Assembly: GCA_963629305.1 (NCBI GenBank) | Contig: CAVGIJ010000012.1 | Coordinates: 1-40,839 of the forward strand | Origin: UBA1227 sp963629305 | GTDB taxonomy: Bacteria; Bacillota; Clostridia; Oscillospirales; Acutalibacteraceae | DNA: 40,839 nt | Reading direction: 5' to 3' | Shown: positions 9,774-16,894 of the stretch, in pieces | How positions within the stretch are numbered: position 1 is the first letter of the stretch | How the letters are laid out: the number at the start of each line of letters is the position of its first letter | Made by a program: the position numbers and the translations under genes | The notes under the pieces: generated by a model | The model's input: only the letters and a program-made list of their open reading frames with translations | Databases searched by the model: none | What the model was told of the DNA's origin: nothing

Positions 9774-11102
9774 TTATTTTTTCTTTTTTTCACAGGCATA
9801 AGTTGTCGCAATCATTGCTGTACCACTGACTGACAATAGGCTCAGCCACATCATTAGACTGTTGCCATCTTTTGTCTTTGCAACAGATTCCGCTGCCAAT
9901 TTTTCTATTACCGTTTCAGTTTTAGTTATTTCTTTGGTTCCGTTTTCATCACTGAAATATTTATCACAATGTTTACAATACCAATATTCAATATTACCGG
10001 CAGCATCAACAGTTGCATCCTTTTTTGAAACATGAGTAAGAGCGTGACCAAGCGGTAACCCTTCCTCAAAGGTTTCTGTACTGTTCTTTCCGCAAATACA
10101 TGAATAGAAATATGTTGCGGACTCTGTACATGTACCTTCTGTTGCCAAATGCTTCACGTCGGTATTTTTCAAGTCAAACTCGTGTGCTTCTCTTGACCTA
10201 TCAATTTCAGTGTCACAGTATATGCAGGTATGCCAATGGTCATTTTCATCACAAATCCACTCCGTATTTGGTTTATGACCATCCGGTTCTCCATATTCAA
10301 AGGTTTCAGTCCCTTTTGCTCCGCAAACGCATGAATAGTAATATACAGCCGCTGTCGTGCATCCGGCATTGCAATATTTATACATTTTATTTGTATTTTT
10401 TTGATCAAAAACGTGCTTTGCCTCTGTCCTATCAAGGTCACCATTACATTCAAGGCAATAGTGCCAGTGATGTGTTTCATTTGATCTCCATCCCGGGCTT
10501 TCAATATGACTGCCATACACACTACCATATTCTACACCGCAAACATCACAAATTGCTTTGTGTTTACAATTAGCTACATTTTCACCTGTGGACGAGTGAG
10601 CTACAATATTAAATCTTACACCGCAGGTTTCATTTCCTACAGGAAAAGTACAAATTTTCCAATGATTATTGTTATCGCTCTGATAGGGATCGGTATCAAG
10701 AGCCGCATGATTATTTGCCGGGATTGCCGTCGAAGAAATTTTAACTTGGTTACAGCCGAGGCATATTGTGTTACCTGTTTGGCCATCGATTTGTTTTCTG
10801 TGATCAGCCTCTACACGACCGTCAATTCTTTGTCCTCCGACATGATTATCCGGGTCCTTTTCTCCATTAAATGTTGAAGCATTTGTATAACCCTTTGAAC
10901 TTTCACCACACACACTACACGATTTGTGGTAAATAGCTTCCGATCTGCAAGTTCCGGCAAAAGCTAAATACTTTTCACTTTTAACTTCCGCTGTAAAATC
11001 ATGTTCAGTACAAGTATTTTCCGCAGACGACGCAATTGTCGGGACCAAGATTGCAATTAATATTACAAAACAAAGTAAAAATGATATTATTTTCTTTTTC
11101 AT
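9774..11102 (-). CDS. Cys/His-rich repeat surface protein
   Basis: A 442-residue exported protein of unknown function. It has a signal peptide (KKKIIS start, cleavage near ASSA) and a C-terminal hydrophobic segment with a KKKK tail for anchoring. The middle is built from repeats of about 60 residues that carry HWHxC, CxxC and HxFDxKNT phrases, then CTxxAxYxxSCxCG and ETFExGxPxGH. At least two clear and several degenerate units are present. The regular Cys and His pairs look like metal knuckles or disulfide-stabilised modules. I do not recognise a named family. The ATG at 11102 was chosen because AAGGGG lies 7 bases upstream. It has a long leader containing a terminator and a small ORF, so its expression may be conditional. 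Confidence 0.8.
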   Translation of the reverse strand: MKKKIISFLLCFVILIAILVPTIASSAENTCTEHDFTAEVKSEKYLAFAGTCRSEAIYHKSCSVCGESSKGYTNASTFNGEKDPDNHVGGQRIDGRVEADHRKQIDGQTGNTICLGCNQVKISSTAIPANNHAALDTDPYQSDNNNHWKICTFPVGNETCGVRFNIVAHSSTGENVANCKHKAICDVCGVEYGSVYGSHIESPGWRSNETHHWHYCLECNGDLDRTEAKHVFDQKNTNKMYKYCNAGCTTAAVYYYSCVCGAKGTETFEYGEPDGHKPNTEWICDENDHWHTCIYCDTEIDRSREAHEFDLKNTDVKHLATEGTCTESATYFYSCICGKNSTETFEEGLPLGHALTHVSKKDATVDAAGNIEYWYCKHCDKYFSDENGTKEITKTETVIEKLAAESVAKTKDGNSLMMWLSLLSVSGTAMIATTYACEKKKK

Positions 11103-11194
11103 AAATTTTCCCCTTACAATTATTTTCGATATATTTTTTATTAGCACAAACTCATATAATTAAGGTTGATATATTTTTGCAAGATCATCCTCCT

Positions 11195-11371
11195 TTATAA
11201 AAATGCAAAAACCGAAGGCAGGACATAACAAGTCCTGTCTTCGGCAATAATTTTTTTAAATGAAAATTTTATGAGATTAAACTTATCTAACTGAAAATAG
11301 GCGCATGAAATCTGCCGAGCCGAGCCGAGCCGAGCCGAGCCGATAACATTTTCATGCATGCCCATTGTCAT
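11195..11371 (-). CDS. Small ORF spanning a pentanucleotide repeat (possible leader peptide)
   Basis: A 58-codon ORF starting at an ATG with a perfect AGGAGG 8 bases upstream, and with a good promoter about 40 bases before that. The start MTMGMHENV is followed by IGSARLGSARQ, which is encoded by six copies of TCGGC. The 3' third runs through a strong terminator hairpin and stops just after it, which is odd for a real protein and more like a leader ORF. A gain or loss of one 5-bp unit would shift the frame. No homologue is recognised. It may instead be only a translated portion of the leader of the surface-protein gene downstream. Confidence 0.35.
   Translation of the reverse strand: MTMGMHENVIGSARLGSARQISCAYFQLDKFNLIKFSFKKIIAEDRTCYVLPSVFAFL
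11207..11244 (-). terminator. Intrinsic terminator inside the leader of the surface-protein gene
   Basis: A 14-bp stem (CCGAAG, A/G wobble, CAGGAC and complement) is followed on the minus strand by TTTTTGCATTTTT. It lies between the promoter at 11413-11442 and the coding start at 11102, so transcripts must read through it, or a second promoter must be used, to express the gene. That makes it a candidate attenuator. Confidence 0.7.
11314..11343. repeat. Six-copy pentanucleotide tandem repeat (GCCGA)
   Basis: Six perfect uninterrupted copies of GCCGA (TCGGC on the coding strand). This GC-rich microsatellite sits in an AT-rich leader and inside a small ORF with a strong ribosome site. Units of 5 bp change the reading frame when copies are gained or lost, as in phase-variable loci. 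Repeat-copy variation between strains has not been seen here; it is the test. Confidence 0.9.
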
Positions 11372-11412
11372 TGTCAAGTCCTCCTATAAATTTTTTAAAA
11401 AAATCCTTATTC

Positions 11413-11442
11413 ATTATAACATATACATACTCTTTCATGCAA
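11413..11442 (-). promoter_or_regulatory. Promoter of the small ORF and surface-protein leader
   Basis: TTGCAT and TATAAT are separated by 18 bases on the minus strand. The -35 box overlaps the edge of repeat copy 2. The start point would lie about 30 bases before the AGGAGG of the small ORF. Confidence 0.55.
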
Positions 11443-11494
11443 TATCTTTTACCGCTGCTGCAATCGCTTCTTCAATTGCTGACATTTTTTATCT
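11437..11494. repeat. Repeat copy 2: hicB 3'-end sequence
   Basis: Identical over 58 bases to 9643-9700, and close to the 3' end of the second hicB gene. Here it overlaps the end of the first hicB. That gene reads through the start of the repeat in another frame (KNVSN, stop), so the original tail of the antitoxin was probably replaced when the repeat was joined on. Confidence 0.8.
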
Positions 11495-11894
11495 CATCCG
11501 GAACTTGAAGATAATCAATTAAAACAGATTCAAGCAACCTTGAAAAATTAATATGTTCTTTTTCTGCAAGTCTTTTGAGCCATGCGGGCAATGTAATATT
11601 AGTTTTTTCACGTTCATTGTCCCTCTTTATCCTATATAAATCGGGATGAATTGTTATTGGCATAATTATATTACCCTTTGTATACTCCGGTGGCAAATCT
11701 TTTGACGGGGTAGGAACTTCCTCTCCGTCGTTTTCAAGTCCGTATACATGCAAGCTTGCGGCTTCTGCACCCATTCTACCGGCATCCTCAAGATCATCAC
11801 CGCAGCTTATACACCCGGGCAAATCAGGAAATGAAACACCGTATCCTCCATCACTTGTTGGCTCGAGAACAGCAAGATAAGTCAAATTCAACAT
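11472..11894 (-). CDS. hicB: HicB-family antitoxin (module 1)
   Basis: A 140-residue antitoxin. The N-terminal half has the HicB partial-RNase-H-like signature (EPTSDGGYGVSFPDLPGC, then a short helical segment), which binds and blocks HicA. The C-terminal half, about 90-135, looks like a ribbon-helix-helix DNA-binding domain (TNITLPAWLKRLAEKEHINF), which would let it repress its own operon. I chose the ATG at 11894 because GGAGG lies 8 bases before it; an in-frame ATG at 11909 overlaps that ribosome site. It follows hicA with a 20-base gap. Its last codons run into a 58-bp repeat shared with 9643-9700, so the extreme C-terminus may be recombinant. Confidence 0.88.
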   Translation of the reverse strand: MLNLTYLAVLEPTSDGGYGVSFPDLPGCISCGDDLEDAGRMGAEAASLHVYGLENDGEEVPTPSKDLPPEYTKGNIIMPITIHPDLYRIKRDNEREKTNITLPAWLKRLAEKEHINFSRLLESVLIDYLQVPDEIKNVSN

Positions 11895-11914
11895 ATCAAA
11901 TTCCTCCATTCTGA

Positions 11915-12100
11915 TTATTTTAAACCGGCTTGTTTCAGTATGCTGTTAAGTGTCCCTTTTGGTATATCCCTCTTTGCATGCATAGGAACAGTCACTTTGC
12001 CCCTTTTTTCAATATGTTTTAACTGGATATGTGAGCCGTCCTGATCAACAACATACCAACCGTCATTTCGAAGCATCTTTAGTATTTCTCTTGAATTCAA
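11915..12100 (-). CDS. hicA: HicA-family mRNA interferase toxin (module 1), TTG start
   Basis: A 61-residue double-stranded-RNA-binding-fold toxin that cleaves mRNA when free of HicB. The family pattern is intact: MNSREILKMLRNDGWY at the start, catalytic His24 in DGSHIQLKH, then KVTVP and IPKGTLNSILKQAGL. I chose the TTG at 12100 because GGAGAGG lies 6 bases upstream and the protein then has the usual HicA beginning. The ATG at 12115 has no ribosome site and lies at the predicted transcript start. A TTG start would keep toxin synthesis low relative to the antitoxin, which has an ATG and a strong site. Confidence 0.85.
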   Translation of the reverse strand: MNSREILKMLRNDGWYVVDQDGSHIQLKHIEKRGKVTVPMHAKRDIPKGTLNSILKQAGLK

Positions 12101-12115
12101 TAGTATCCTCTCCAT

Positions 12116-12144
12116 ATTATACGTATAATTAATGCGTATGTCAA
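12116..12144 (-). promoter_or_regulatory. Consensus hicA1 promoter with palindromic operator
   Basis: TTGACA and TATAAT are separated by 17 bases, a perfect vegetative promoter. The -10 box lies in the 14-bp perfect palindrome ATTATACGTATAAT (12116-12129), a natural site for autorepression by the ribbon-helix-helix domain of HicB. Confidence 0.8.
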
Positions 12145-12187
12145 TTAAGTTTGTAACTATACGTTTAGAAATACAATAAATGCATGC

Positions 12188-12242
12188 ATCTTTCAACATC
12201 TTTGAAACGAGAGGTCTGATAATCGGTATAAAAGGTCTTAAT
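12188..12242. repeat. 55-bp element upstream of hicAB module 1
   Basis: Matches 13020-13074 at 51 of 55 positions, the last 31 being identical. Each copy lies about 90-105 bases upstream of a hicA start. On the minus strand both copies keep an open frame reading RPFIPIIRPLV, with conservative differences elsewhere, so this could be the end of a lost gene instead of a regulatory site. Confidence 0.8.
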
Positions 12243-12269
12243 GAGCTGAAAAGAATTACATTGTTACAC

Positions 12270-12301
12270 AAAAAAATGCACTGTCATCTACTGACAGTGC
12301 A
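12270..12301 (-). terminator. Terminator of hicAB module 2
   Basis: A perfect 10-bp stem (TGCACTGTCA and complement) with a 5-base loop, followed leftwards by seven T. It lies just beyond the stop codon of the second hicB and separates the two modules. Confidence 0.88.
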
Positions 12302-12317
12302 AAGTTCATTTTAAATT

Positions 12318-12659
12318 TCATGCAATATCTTTTACCGCCGCTGCAATCGCTTCTTCAATTGCTTTGTTAAGGCTGATTCGATTATTAAGTGCAAGCAACG
12401 CAATTCGCCTGTGTAAATCCGGGGAAATGCGTATATTAAAACTGCCTTTATAAGACAACTCAGGAGATATATTTTTCTCCTCACACATTTCAAGATATTC
12501 ATCAACACATCTGTGAAAGTCAGCAATTAGTGATTTTACATCTTTTCCTTCATAAGATAATAATGAACGAATTCCTTGTACTTTTCCAAAAAGCATTTCA
12601 TCTTCTTCCGAAAACTCAACGCTTCCCACATAATCTTTGTAAACCATACAGTTGTTCAT
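12318..12659 (-). CDS. hicB: HicB-family antitoxin (module 2)
   Basis: A 113-residue antitoxin of the HicB type that begins YKDYVGSVEFSEEDEMLFGK and ends with a ribbon-helix-helix region (FNIRISPDLHRRIALLALNN, then SLNKAIEEAIAAAVK). The first part neutralises HicA; the last should bind the operon's operator. The ATG directly follows the hicA2 stop codon (TAAATG) and has AGGAG 9 bases upstream inside hicA2, so the pair is translationally coupled. The last 44 bases of the gene are the ancestor-like member of the repeat family also found at 9643 and 11437. Confidence 0.9.
   Translation of the reverse strand: MNNCMVYKDYVGSVEFSEEDEMLFGKVQGIRSLLSYEGKDVKSLIADFHRCVDEYLEMCEEKNISPELSYKGSFNIRISPDLHRRIALLALNNRISLNKAIEEAIAAAVKDIA
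12320..12363. repeat. Repeat copy 3: intact hicB2 3' end
   Basis: 44 bases matching repeat copies 1 and 2 with one difference. Only here is the sequence in frame as the end of a complete antitoxin, which suggests the other two copies are remnants of related modules. Confidence 0.8.
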
Positions 12660-12914
12660 TTAAAATTGCTCCTCTCTTTCAAGTATTTCTATTACTTGTT
12701 TAATTGCATAAGCCTTTATTATATTTCCCGGATGCGGCCTATGTAAGAAGATAGTCTCACCATTTTCTTTAGTGAATCTCATCCTTGAACCACTTGTTTT
12801 ACCTGAATTACTTTTCTTGTATCCAAGATATTTTAGCAATTGTTCAAGTTCATCAACAGTAAAATTTTTTGGTTGTGATTTTAACCTTTTTATTAATTTT
12901 TCTTTCTGACTCAC
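12660..12914 (-). CDS. hicA: HicA/YcfA-family toxin (module 2)
   Basis: An 84-residue small toxin of the broader HicA/YcfA group. It shows LLKYLGYKKSNSGKTSGSR and LHRPHPGNIIKAYAIKQV, a pattern usual for the subfamily paired with this kind of HicB. In this subfamily the GSH of classical HicA is GSR (Arg44), so the catalytic details differ from module 1; His58 and His61 are alternatives. It starts with GTG, with AGAGGA 11 bases upstream. It is first in its operon, directly coupled to hicB2, under a promoter whose -35 lies inside a large palindrome. Confidence 0.85.
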   Translation of the reverse strand: MSQKEKLIKRLKSQPKNFTVDELEQLLKYLGYKKSNSGKTSGSRMRFTKENGETIFLHRPHPGNIIKAYAIKQVIEILEREEQF

Positions 12915-12934
12915 TAATTATCTCTTCCTCTCTG

Positions 12935-12984
12935 ATTATAACTCTTATTTTAGAAAAGTGCAACTGATAATCAGTTGCACTTTT
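12935..12984 (-). promoter_or_regulatory. hicA2 promoter with 31-bp palindromic operator
   Basis: TTGCAC (12958-12963) and TATAAT (12935-12940) are 17 bases apart on the minus strand. The -35 is inside an inverted repeat with perfect 14-base arms (AAAAGTGCAACTGA) around 3 bases, at 12954-12984. Its position fits an autorepression operator for HicB2. It could also act as a terminator for anything read leftwards into the module. Confidence 0.72.
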
Positions 12985-13019
12985 CCTCGTTTCAAATAAT
13001 ATTTATCATCCAAAGTCAT

Positions 13020-13074
13020 ATCTTTCAATACCTTTGGAACAAGAGGTCTGATAATCGGTATAAAAGGTCTTAAT
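13020..13074. repeat. 55-bp element upstream of hicAB module 2
   Basis: Second copy of the element at 12188-12242 (51 of 55 identical). It marks the outer boundary of module 2. Together with the matching 3' ends it shows that the two modules are embedded in the same kind of flanks even though their toxins and antitoxins belong to different subfamilies. Confidence 0.8.
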
Positions 13075-13080
13075 AGTCAG

Positions 13081-13167
13081 TTATTTAATAACATTTACGC
13101 CGGAGAAAATAAGGTCTCTTGCAATTTGTGATATTTTATCTACAGATTCGTTACTGTTATAAAGCAT
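13081..13167 (-). pseudogene. Short coding remnant between hicA2 and brnQ
   Basis: A 28-codon open frame (MLYNSNESVDKISQIARDLI, then eight residues and a stop) with amphipathic, protein-like composition and no ribosome site. The frame stays open upstream of the ATG. It may be the C-terminal remnant of a lost gene. The rest of 12915-13243 is covered by the promoter, repeat and terminator entries. Confidence 0.25.
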
Positions 13168-13170
13168 ACT

Positions 13171-13214
13171 AAACAAAAGCATAACCGACGGGAATTTCCG
13201 AAGGTTATGCTTTT
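13171..13214 (-). terminator. Terminator of brnQ
   Basis: A 12-bp stem (AAAAGCATAACC and complement) with an inner CGG/CCG pair, 30 bases beyond the brnQ stop, followed leftwards by TTTTGTTT. Between stop and hairpin are short ACTTAT repeats of no clear role. Confidence 0.75.
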
Positions 13215-13243
13215 TAAGTTGTACTTAGTACTTATACTTATAC

Positions 13244-14620
13244 TTATGCTTTTACTTCTCTATCTTCAGAAGTACTTTTGCCCTTCACAAAATGAACAAT
13301 CAATCCGATAACAAGACCAATAAGTGTCGGGCATATCCATCCAAGTCCAAGGGATGAGAAAGGAAGAATATTTCCTACTGCTTCGATTGCGGCGTTCATG
13401 TGACATGCTTCTCTGAGATTTTCCGGAAGCGTTCTCACAAGATCGTAAATTGAGCCGATAAATGTAAACCCTATCGTCCACATATAAACATGCTTGTCGT
13501 TTCCGTAAAACTTTCCGAAAAGTGCAAGTGCAATAAGCACAATTGCCAGCGGGTAAAGGAACATGAGAACCGGAACCGAATAGCCGATGATGGCGTTGAG
13601 TCCGAGGTTTGCAAACAAGAACGATACACTGCTGAAGATAATTGCCCAGAGCTTATAATCAGGACCCTTGGTAAATATCTTTGAAAACGTTTCAGCACAG
13701 CTTGTAATAAGGCCTACCGCAGTTTTAAGACAGGCAAGTGTAACCGTCGCCGCAAGAATAAATTGACCCGGTCTTCCGAGATAGTGAAGTGCTATCTGTG
13801 CAAGTGCCTCACCGCCGTTTGCAGCCGGCTCAAAAAGTCCGCGGCTCTGTACGCCAACGATGATAACGGCGATGTATATGAGTCCCATAAACAGGCAGCT
13901 GAAAATACCGGAACGAACAGTACTTACAGCCACCGCACCCGGCTCCTTTACACCGAGGTCACATATTACCTGAACAACAACAATGCCGAATGCAAGACTC
14001 GCAAGTGCGTCCATGGTGTTATAGCCCTCAAGGAATCCTGAAAAGAACGGCTGTGTTACATATCCGCCAAGCGGTTCAACTTCGGAAATGTGTGCGCCCG
14101 GTGAGATGAGAGCAACCACTACAAGAATTCCGAGGAACAACAAAAACGCCGGATTGAGAATCTTTCCTATCCACGTCAGAATCTTTCCCGGTCGCAGTGA
14201 GAAAAACAGAGCAACCGCGAAAAACAGAAATGAAAATATGAACAAGTAAAGGCGTGATGATCCTCCTGCCGGCAATACCTGTTCGAGTCCGACAGTAAAC
14301 GAAGTTGTCGCACAACGAGGAATTGCAAAGAAAGGTCCAATAGTAAGGTAAAGTGCGCACGTGAAAAACATTGCAAACGGCTTACCTGCCTTACCCGAAA
14401 GATCATAGAGACCTTCCGAACGACTTATTCCGAGTGCCGCAACGCCGAGAAGAGGCAAACCGACACCGGTAATGAGCAATCCTACTGTTGCAAGAAGTAC
14501 ATTGCTTCCTGCATGCTGTCCCATTGCTACAGGGAAAATAAGGTTTCCTGCGCCGAAGAACATACCGAAGAGCATGCTGGCAATGTAGACATACTCTTTA
14601 AAATTCAATTTCTTTTCCAT
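13244..14620 (-). CDS. brnQ: Branched-chain amino acid:cation symporter BrnQ
   Basis: A 458-residue membrane protein of the LIVCS family with about 12 membrane segments. The N-terminal FGMFFGAGNLIFPVAMG motif is diagnostic. It imports leucine, isoleucine and valine with Na+ or H+. AGGAG lies 7 bases before the ATG. It is 60 bases downstream of an old-yellow-enzyme-type gene with no terminator between them, so the two may be co-transcribed, and a terminator follows. It sits just downstream of the isoleucine-responsive operon but beyond that operon's terminator. It therefore belongs to the same metabolic theme without being shown to share the T-box control. Confidence 0.93.
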   Translation of the reverse strand: MEKKLNFKEYVYIASMLFGMFFGAGNLIFPVAMGQHAGSNVLLATVGLLITGVGLPLLGVAALGISRSEGLYDLSGKAGKPFAMFFTCALYLTIGPFFAIPRCATTSFTVGLEQVLPAGGSSRLYLFIFSFLFFAVALFFSLRPGKILTWIGKILNPAFLLFLGILVVVALISPGAHISEVEPLGGYVTQPFFSGFLEGYNTMDALASLAFGIVVVQVICDLGVKEPGAVAVSTVRSGIFSCLFMGLIYIAVIIVGVQSRGLFEPAANGGEALAQIALHYLGRPGQFILAATVTLACLKTAVGLITSCAETFSKIFTKGPDYKLWAIIFSSVSFLFANLGLNAIIGYSVPVLMFLYPLAIVLIALALFGKFYGNDKHVYMWTIGFTFIGSIYDLVRTLPENLREACHMNAAIEAVGNILPFSSLGLGWICPTLIGLVIGLIVHFVKGKSTSEDREVKA

Positions 14621-14680
14621 TCAAAATCTCCTGAATACAATAATCTGAATTTGCAAAACGCAAAGTGTATTATCGCATAA

Positions 14681-16735
14681 TCAGAGCTTCATTGCAACAT
14701 CCCATGCGTCCCAGATAACCGTACGGAGATTTCCGACCTTTTGTGCATCGCCGATAACGTGGACATGATGCTTTTTCTCGAAAGCCGGTGTCGGTGTGTA
14801 ACCGACAGACATAATAACGCTGTCACAAGGAATTTTTTCAAGCTTTTTGTTTGCAGCTTCAACAAGAACATATCCGTCGCCGATTTCCTTTGAAGCAGTG
14901 TTGAGATAAACAGGTACACCGTTTGCCTTAAAGAAATCACGGAGATAACTTGAGTTTGCAAGGCAGAGATTTTTAACGGACATAAGATCATCCTGCATCT
15001 CGACTATGACAGGCTTTTTTCCTTTATTGTAAAGGTCGAGAGCAATTTCACAGCCCGTAAGTCCGCCGCCGATTATTACGACTTTCTCTCCGACATCCTT
15101 TTTTTCAAGCAGATAATCGCAGGCATCCATAGCATTTTCGTGTCCCGGAATCGGAATGGTTTTTGCCTTCGAACCCGTCGCAACAATTACTTCGTCAGCT
15201 TTAAGCGATTTAATATCCTTTACTTCCGTACCGAGATGAACTTCAATTCCGAGATTTTTCATCTGAAGCTTGTACCATTCGATAAGACGTTTGTCATGTT
15301 CTTTGAATGAAGGAGCAGCCGCCGCAATGAAAATTCCGCCGAGCTTGTCATCCTTTTCGAAAATAACAGGTTCGTGTCCGCGAAGTTTCAGAACACGTGC
15401 AGCTTCCATGCCGCCGATTCCGCCGCCGATGATTGCAATTTTCTTCGGTTTGCGGGCTTTGACAATTTTATATTTACCGGATTGCATTGTTGTCGGATTG
15501 AGTGCGCACCGACACATATGCATGGAATCATCAAGGTCCTGATCACAGGCCGATTTACCGTGTTTTGCCATGTCAAAGCATGCGGCGTGACAGCAGATAC
15601 AAGGCATTATTTCTTCTTCCCTGTCCTCTATGAGCTTTGTAACCCATGTCGGATCTGTAAGGAATTGACGACCTACAGCCATTGCGTCAATTTCGCCGTC
15701 TGCTATGGCTTTAGCGGCAACATCAGGCTCCATGCGTCCGGCGCATACAACGGGAATGTCAACAAATTTCTTTATATGCGCAACATCCGGAAGGTTGCAA
15801 TTTGACGGCATGTACTGCGGCGGATGTGCCCAATACCAAGCATCGTATGTACCGTTGTCGCAATTTAGCATGTCATATCCTGCGTCTTGAAGATACTTTG
15901 CGGCCTTTTCGGACTCTTCCATATCACGCCCTATCTCAATGTATTCCTCGCCCGGCACTGCACCTTCCTGAAAACCTTTTGTTTTTGATACAACGGAATA
16001 ACGCAATGAAACAGGATAGTCGCTTCCGCATGATTCCTTTATTGCCTTGACAATTTCAACCGGAAAACGGTAACGATTTTCAAACGATCCGCCGTATTCA
16101 TCAGTTCTGTGATTTGTATATTTGAGAGTAAACTGGTCAAGAAGATATCCCTCATGAACCGCATGGACTTCCACACCGTCAACGCCTGCTTCCTTGCAAA
16201 GGCGTGCTGTTTCGGCAAAGGCATAAATTATCTCATCAATCTGCTTTTTCGTCATCTCTTTTGTAGTTATATCATCTGCCCAGCGGTTTGGAAGCGATGA
16301 CGGAGCAGTTGTCAAGTACTCCGGATTCATTATAGGCTTTGCAATAGTTCCGAGAATTTTGTTATTTATAAGCATGGTCATCATTGCCGAAAGTGCCATG
16401 GAGCGTCCGAAACCCGCAGTCATTTGAATAAAAAGCTTTGCACCCGTCTTATGCACTTCATCCATAAATTCTTTGAGTTGTTTAAACTTCCACTTATGCT
16501 GATAAAGCCATGCACCGCCCATGATGTCCTTTACAGGTGCAATTCCCGGGATAATAAGCCCGCAATTATTATCCGCAATTGTCTTTAAAAGCTTTGCGGC
16601 CTCCTTGTCAAAATGGTTCGGTTCTGTCCATCCGAAGATACATGTACCGCCCATAGGCGCAAGAACAATACGATTTTTTATCTCGCAATTGCCAATTTTC
16701 CACGGTGTGAACAACGGTTGATACTCTTGTTTCAT
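14681..16735 (-). CDS. NADH:flavin oxidoreductase / 2-enoate reductase-like (old yellow enzyme with FAD domain)
   Basis: A 684-residue multidomain reductase. Residues 1-365 form an FMN TIM barrel (PLFTPWKIGN, KNRIVLAPMGG). A [4Fe-4S] motif follows (CICCHAAC at about 377, completed by CALNP at about 408). The C-terminal half has two dinucleotide motifs (IAIIGGGIGG near 432 and VVIIGGGLTG near 550) for FAD and NAD(P)H. This is the layout of 2,4-dienoyl-CoA reductase, BaiCD/BaiH and 2-enoate reductase. These enzymes reduce activated C=C bonds. The substrate is unknown; an unsaturated branched acid would fit the neighbourhood but is a guess. I chose the ATG at 16735, where the family sequence begins and AGGAG lies 11 bases upstream. 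A TATACT -10 candidate lies at about 16803-16808, with no clear -35. Confidence 0.87.
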   Translation of the reverse strand: MKQEYQPLFTPWKIGNCEIKNRIVLAPMGGTCIFGWTEPNHFDKEAAKLLKTIADNNCGLIIPGIAPVKDIMGGAWLYQHKWKFKQLKEFMDEVHKTGAKLFIQMTAGFGRSMALSAMMTMLINNKILGTIAKPIMNPEYLTTAPSSLPNRWADDITTKEMTKKQIDEIIYAFAETARLCKEAGVDGVEVHAVHEGYLLDQFTLKYTNHRTDEYGGSFENRYRFPVEIVKAIKESCGSDYPVSLRYSVVSKTKGFQEGAVPGEEYIEIGRDMEESEKAAKYLQDAGYDMLNCDNGTYDAWYWAHPPQYMPSNCNLPDVAHIKKFVDIPVVCAGRMEPDVAAKAIADGEIDAMAVGRQFLTDPTWVTKLIEDREEEIMPCICCHAACFDMAKHGKSACDQDLDDSMHMCRCALNPTTMQSGKYKIVKARKPKKIAIIGGGIGGMEAARVLKLRGHEPVIFEKDDKLGGIFIAAAAPSFKEHDKRLIEWYKLQMKNLGIEVHLGTEVKDIKSLKADEVIVATGSKAKTIPIPGHENAMDACDYLLEKKDVGEKVVIIGGGLTGCEIALDLYNKGKKPVIVEMQDDLMSVKNLCLANSSYLRDFFKANGVPVYLNTASKEIGDGYVLVEAANKKLEKIPCDSVIMSVGYTPTPAFEKKHHVHVIGDAQKVGNLRTVIWDAWDVAMKL

Positions 16736-16894
16736 TTTTAATTCAACTCCTAAACTTAAAAAATTACTCTCCGTAGCTGCAAAAGCAGCCATTAACCCTT
16801 AAAAAGTATATCACACTTAACACCGTTAATTTGTATTTTTTATAAAACAGCATGATATTTCTCCGATTTAAACAAAATTTCGCTAGTGCTTTTT

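Noticed and set aside
11140..11190. A 13-codon ORF after an AAAGGAGG site in the surface-gene leader (TTG start)
   Set aside because: Very short with a weak start codon. It might be a second leader peptide, but the evidence is too thin to list as a gene.
11314..11343. A CRISPR-like repeat
   Set aside because: The unit is 5 bp with no spacers. No CRISPR array or cas gene is present in the window.
11437..11494. A tiny gene starting MSAIEEAIAAAVKDIA in the 58-bp repeats
   Set aside because: It is the displaced tail of the hicB2 gene, with no ribosome site of its own.
12954..12984. A plain terminator hairpin
   Set aside because: The -35 box of hicA2 lies within it and no gene upstream needs it, so operator is the better call. 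A terminator role is not excluded.
13216..13243. Short ACTTAT tandem repeats after brnQ
   Set aside because: Only about three imperfect copies in AT-rich sequence; nothing suggests a function.
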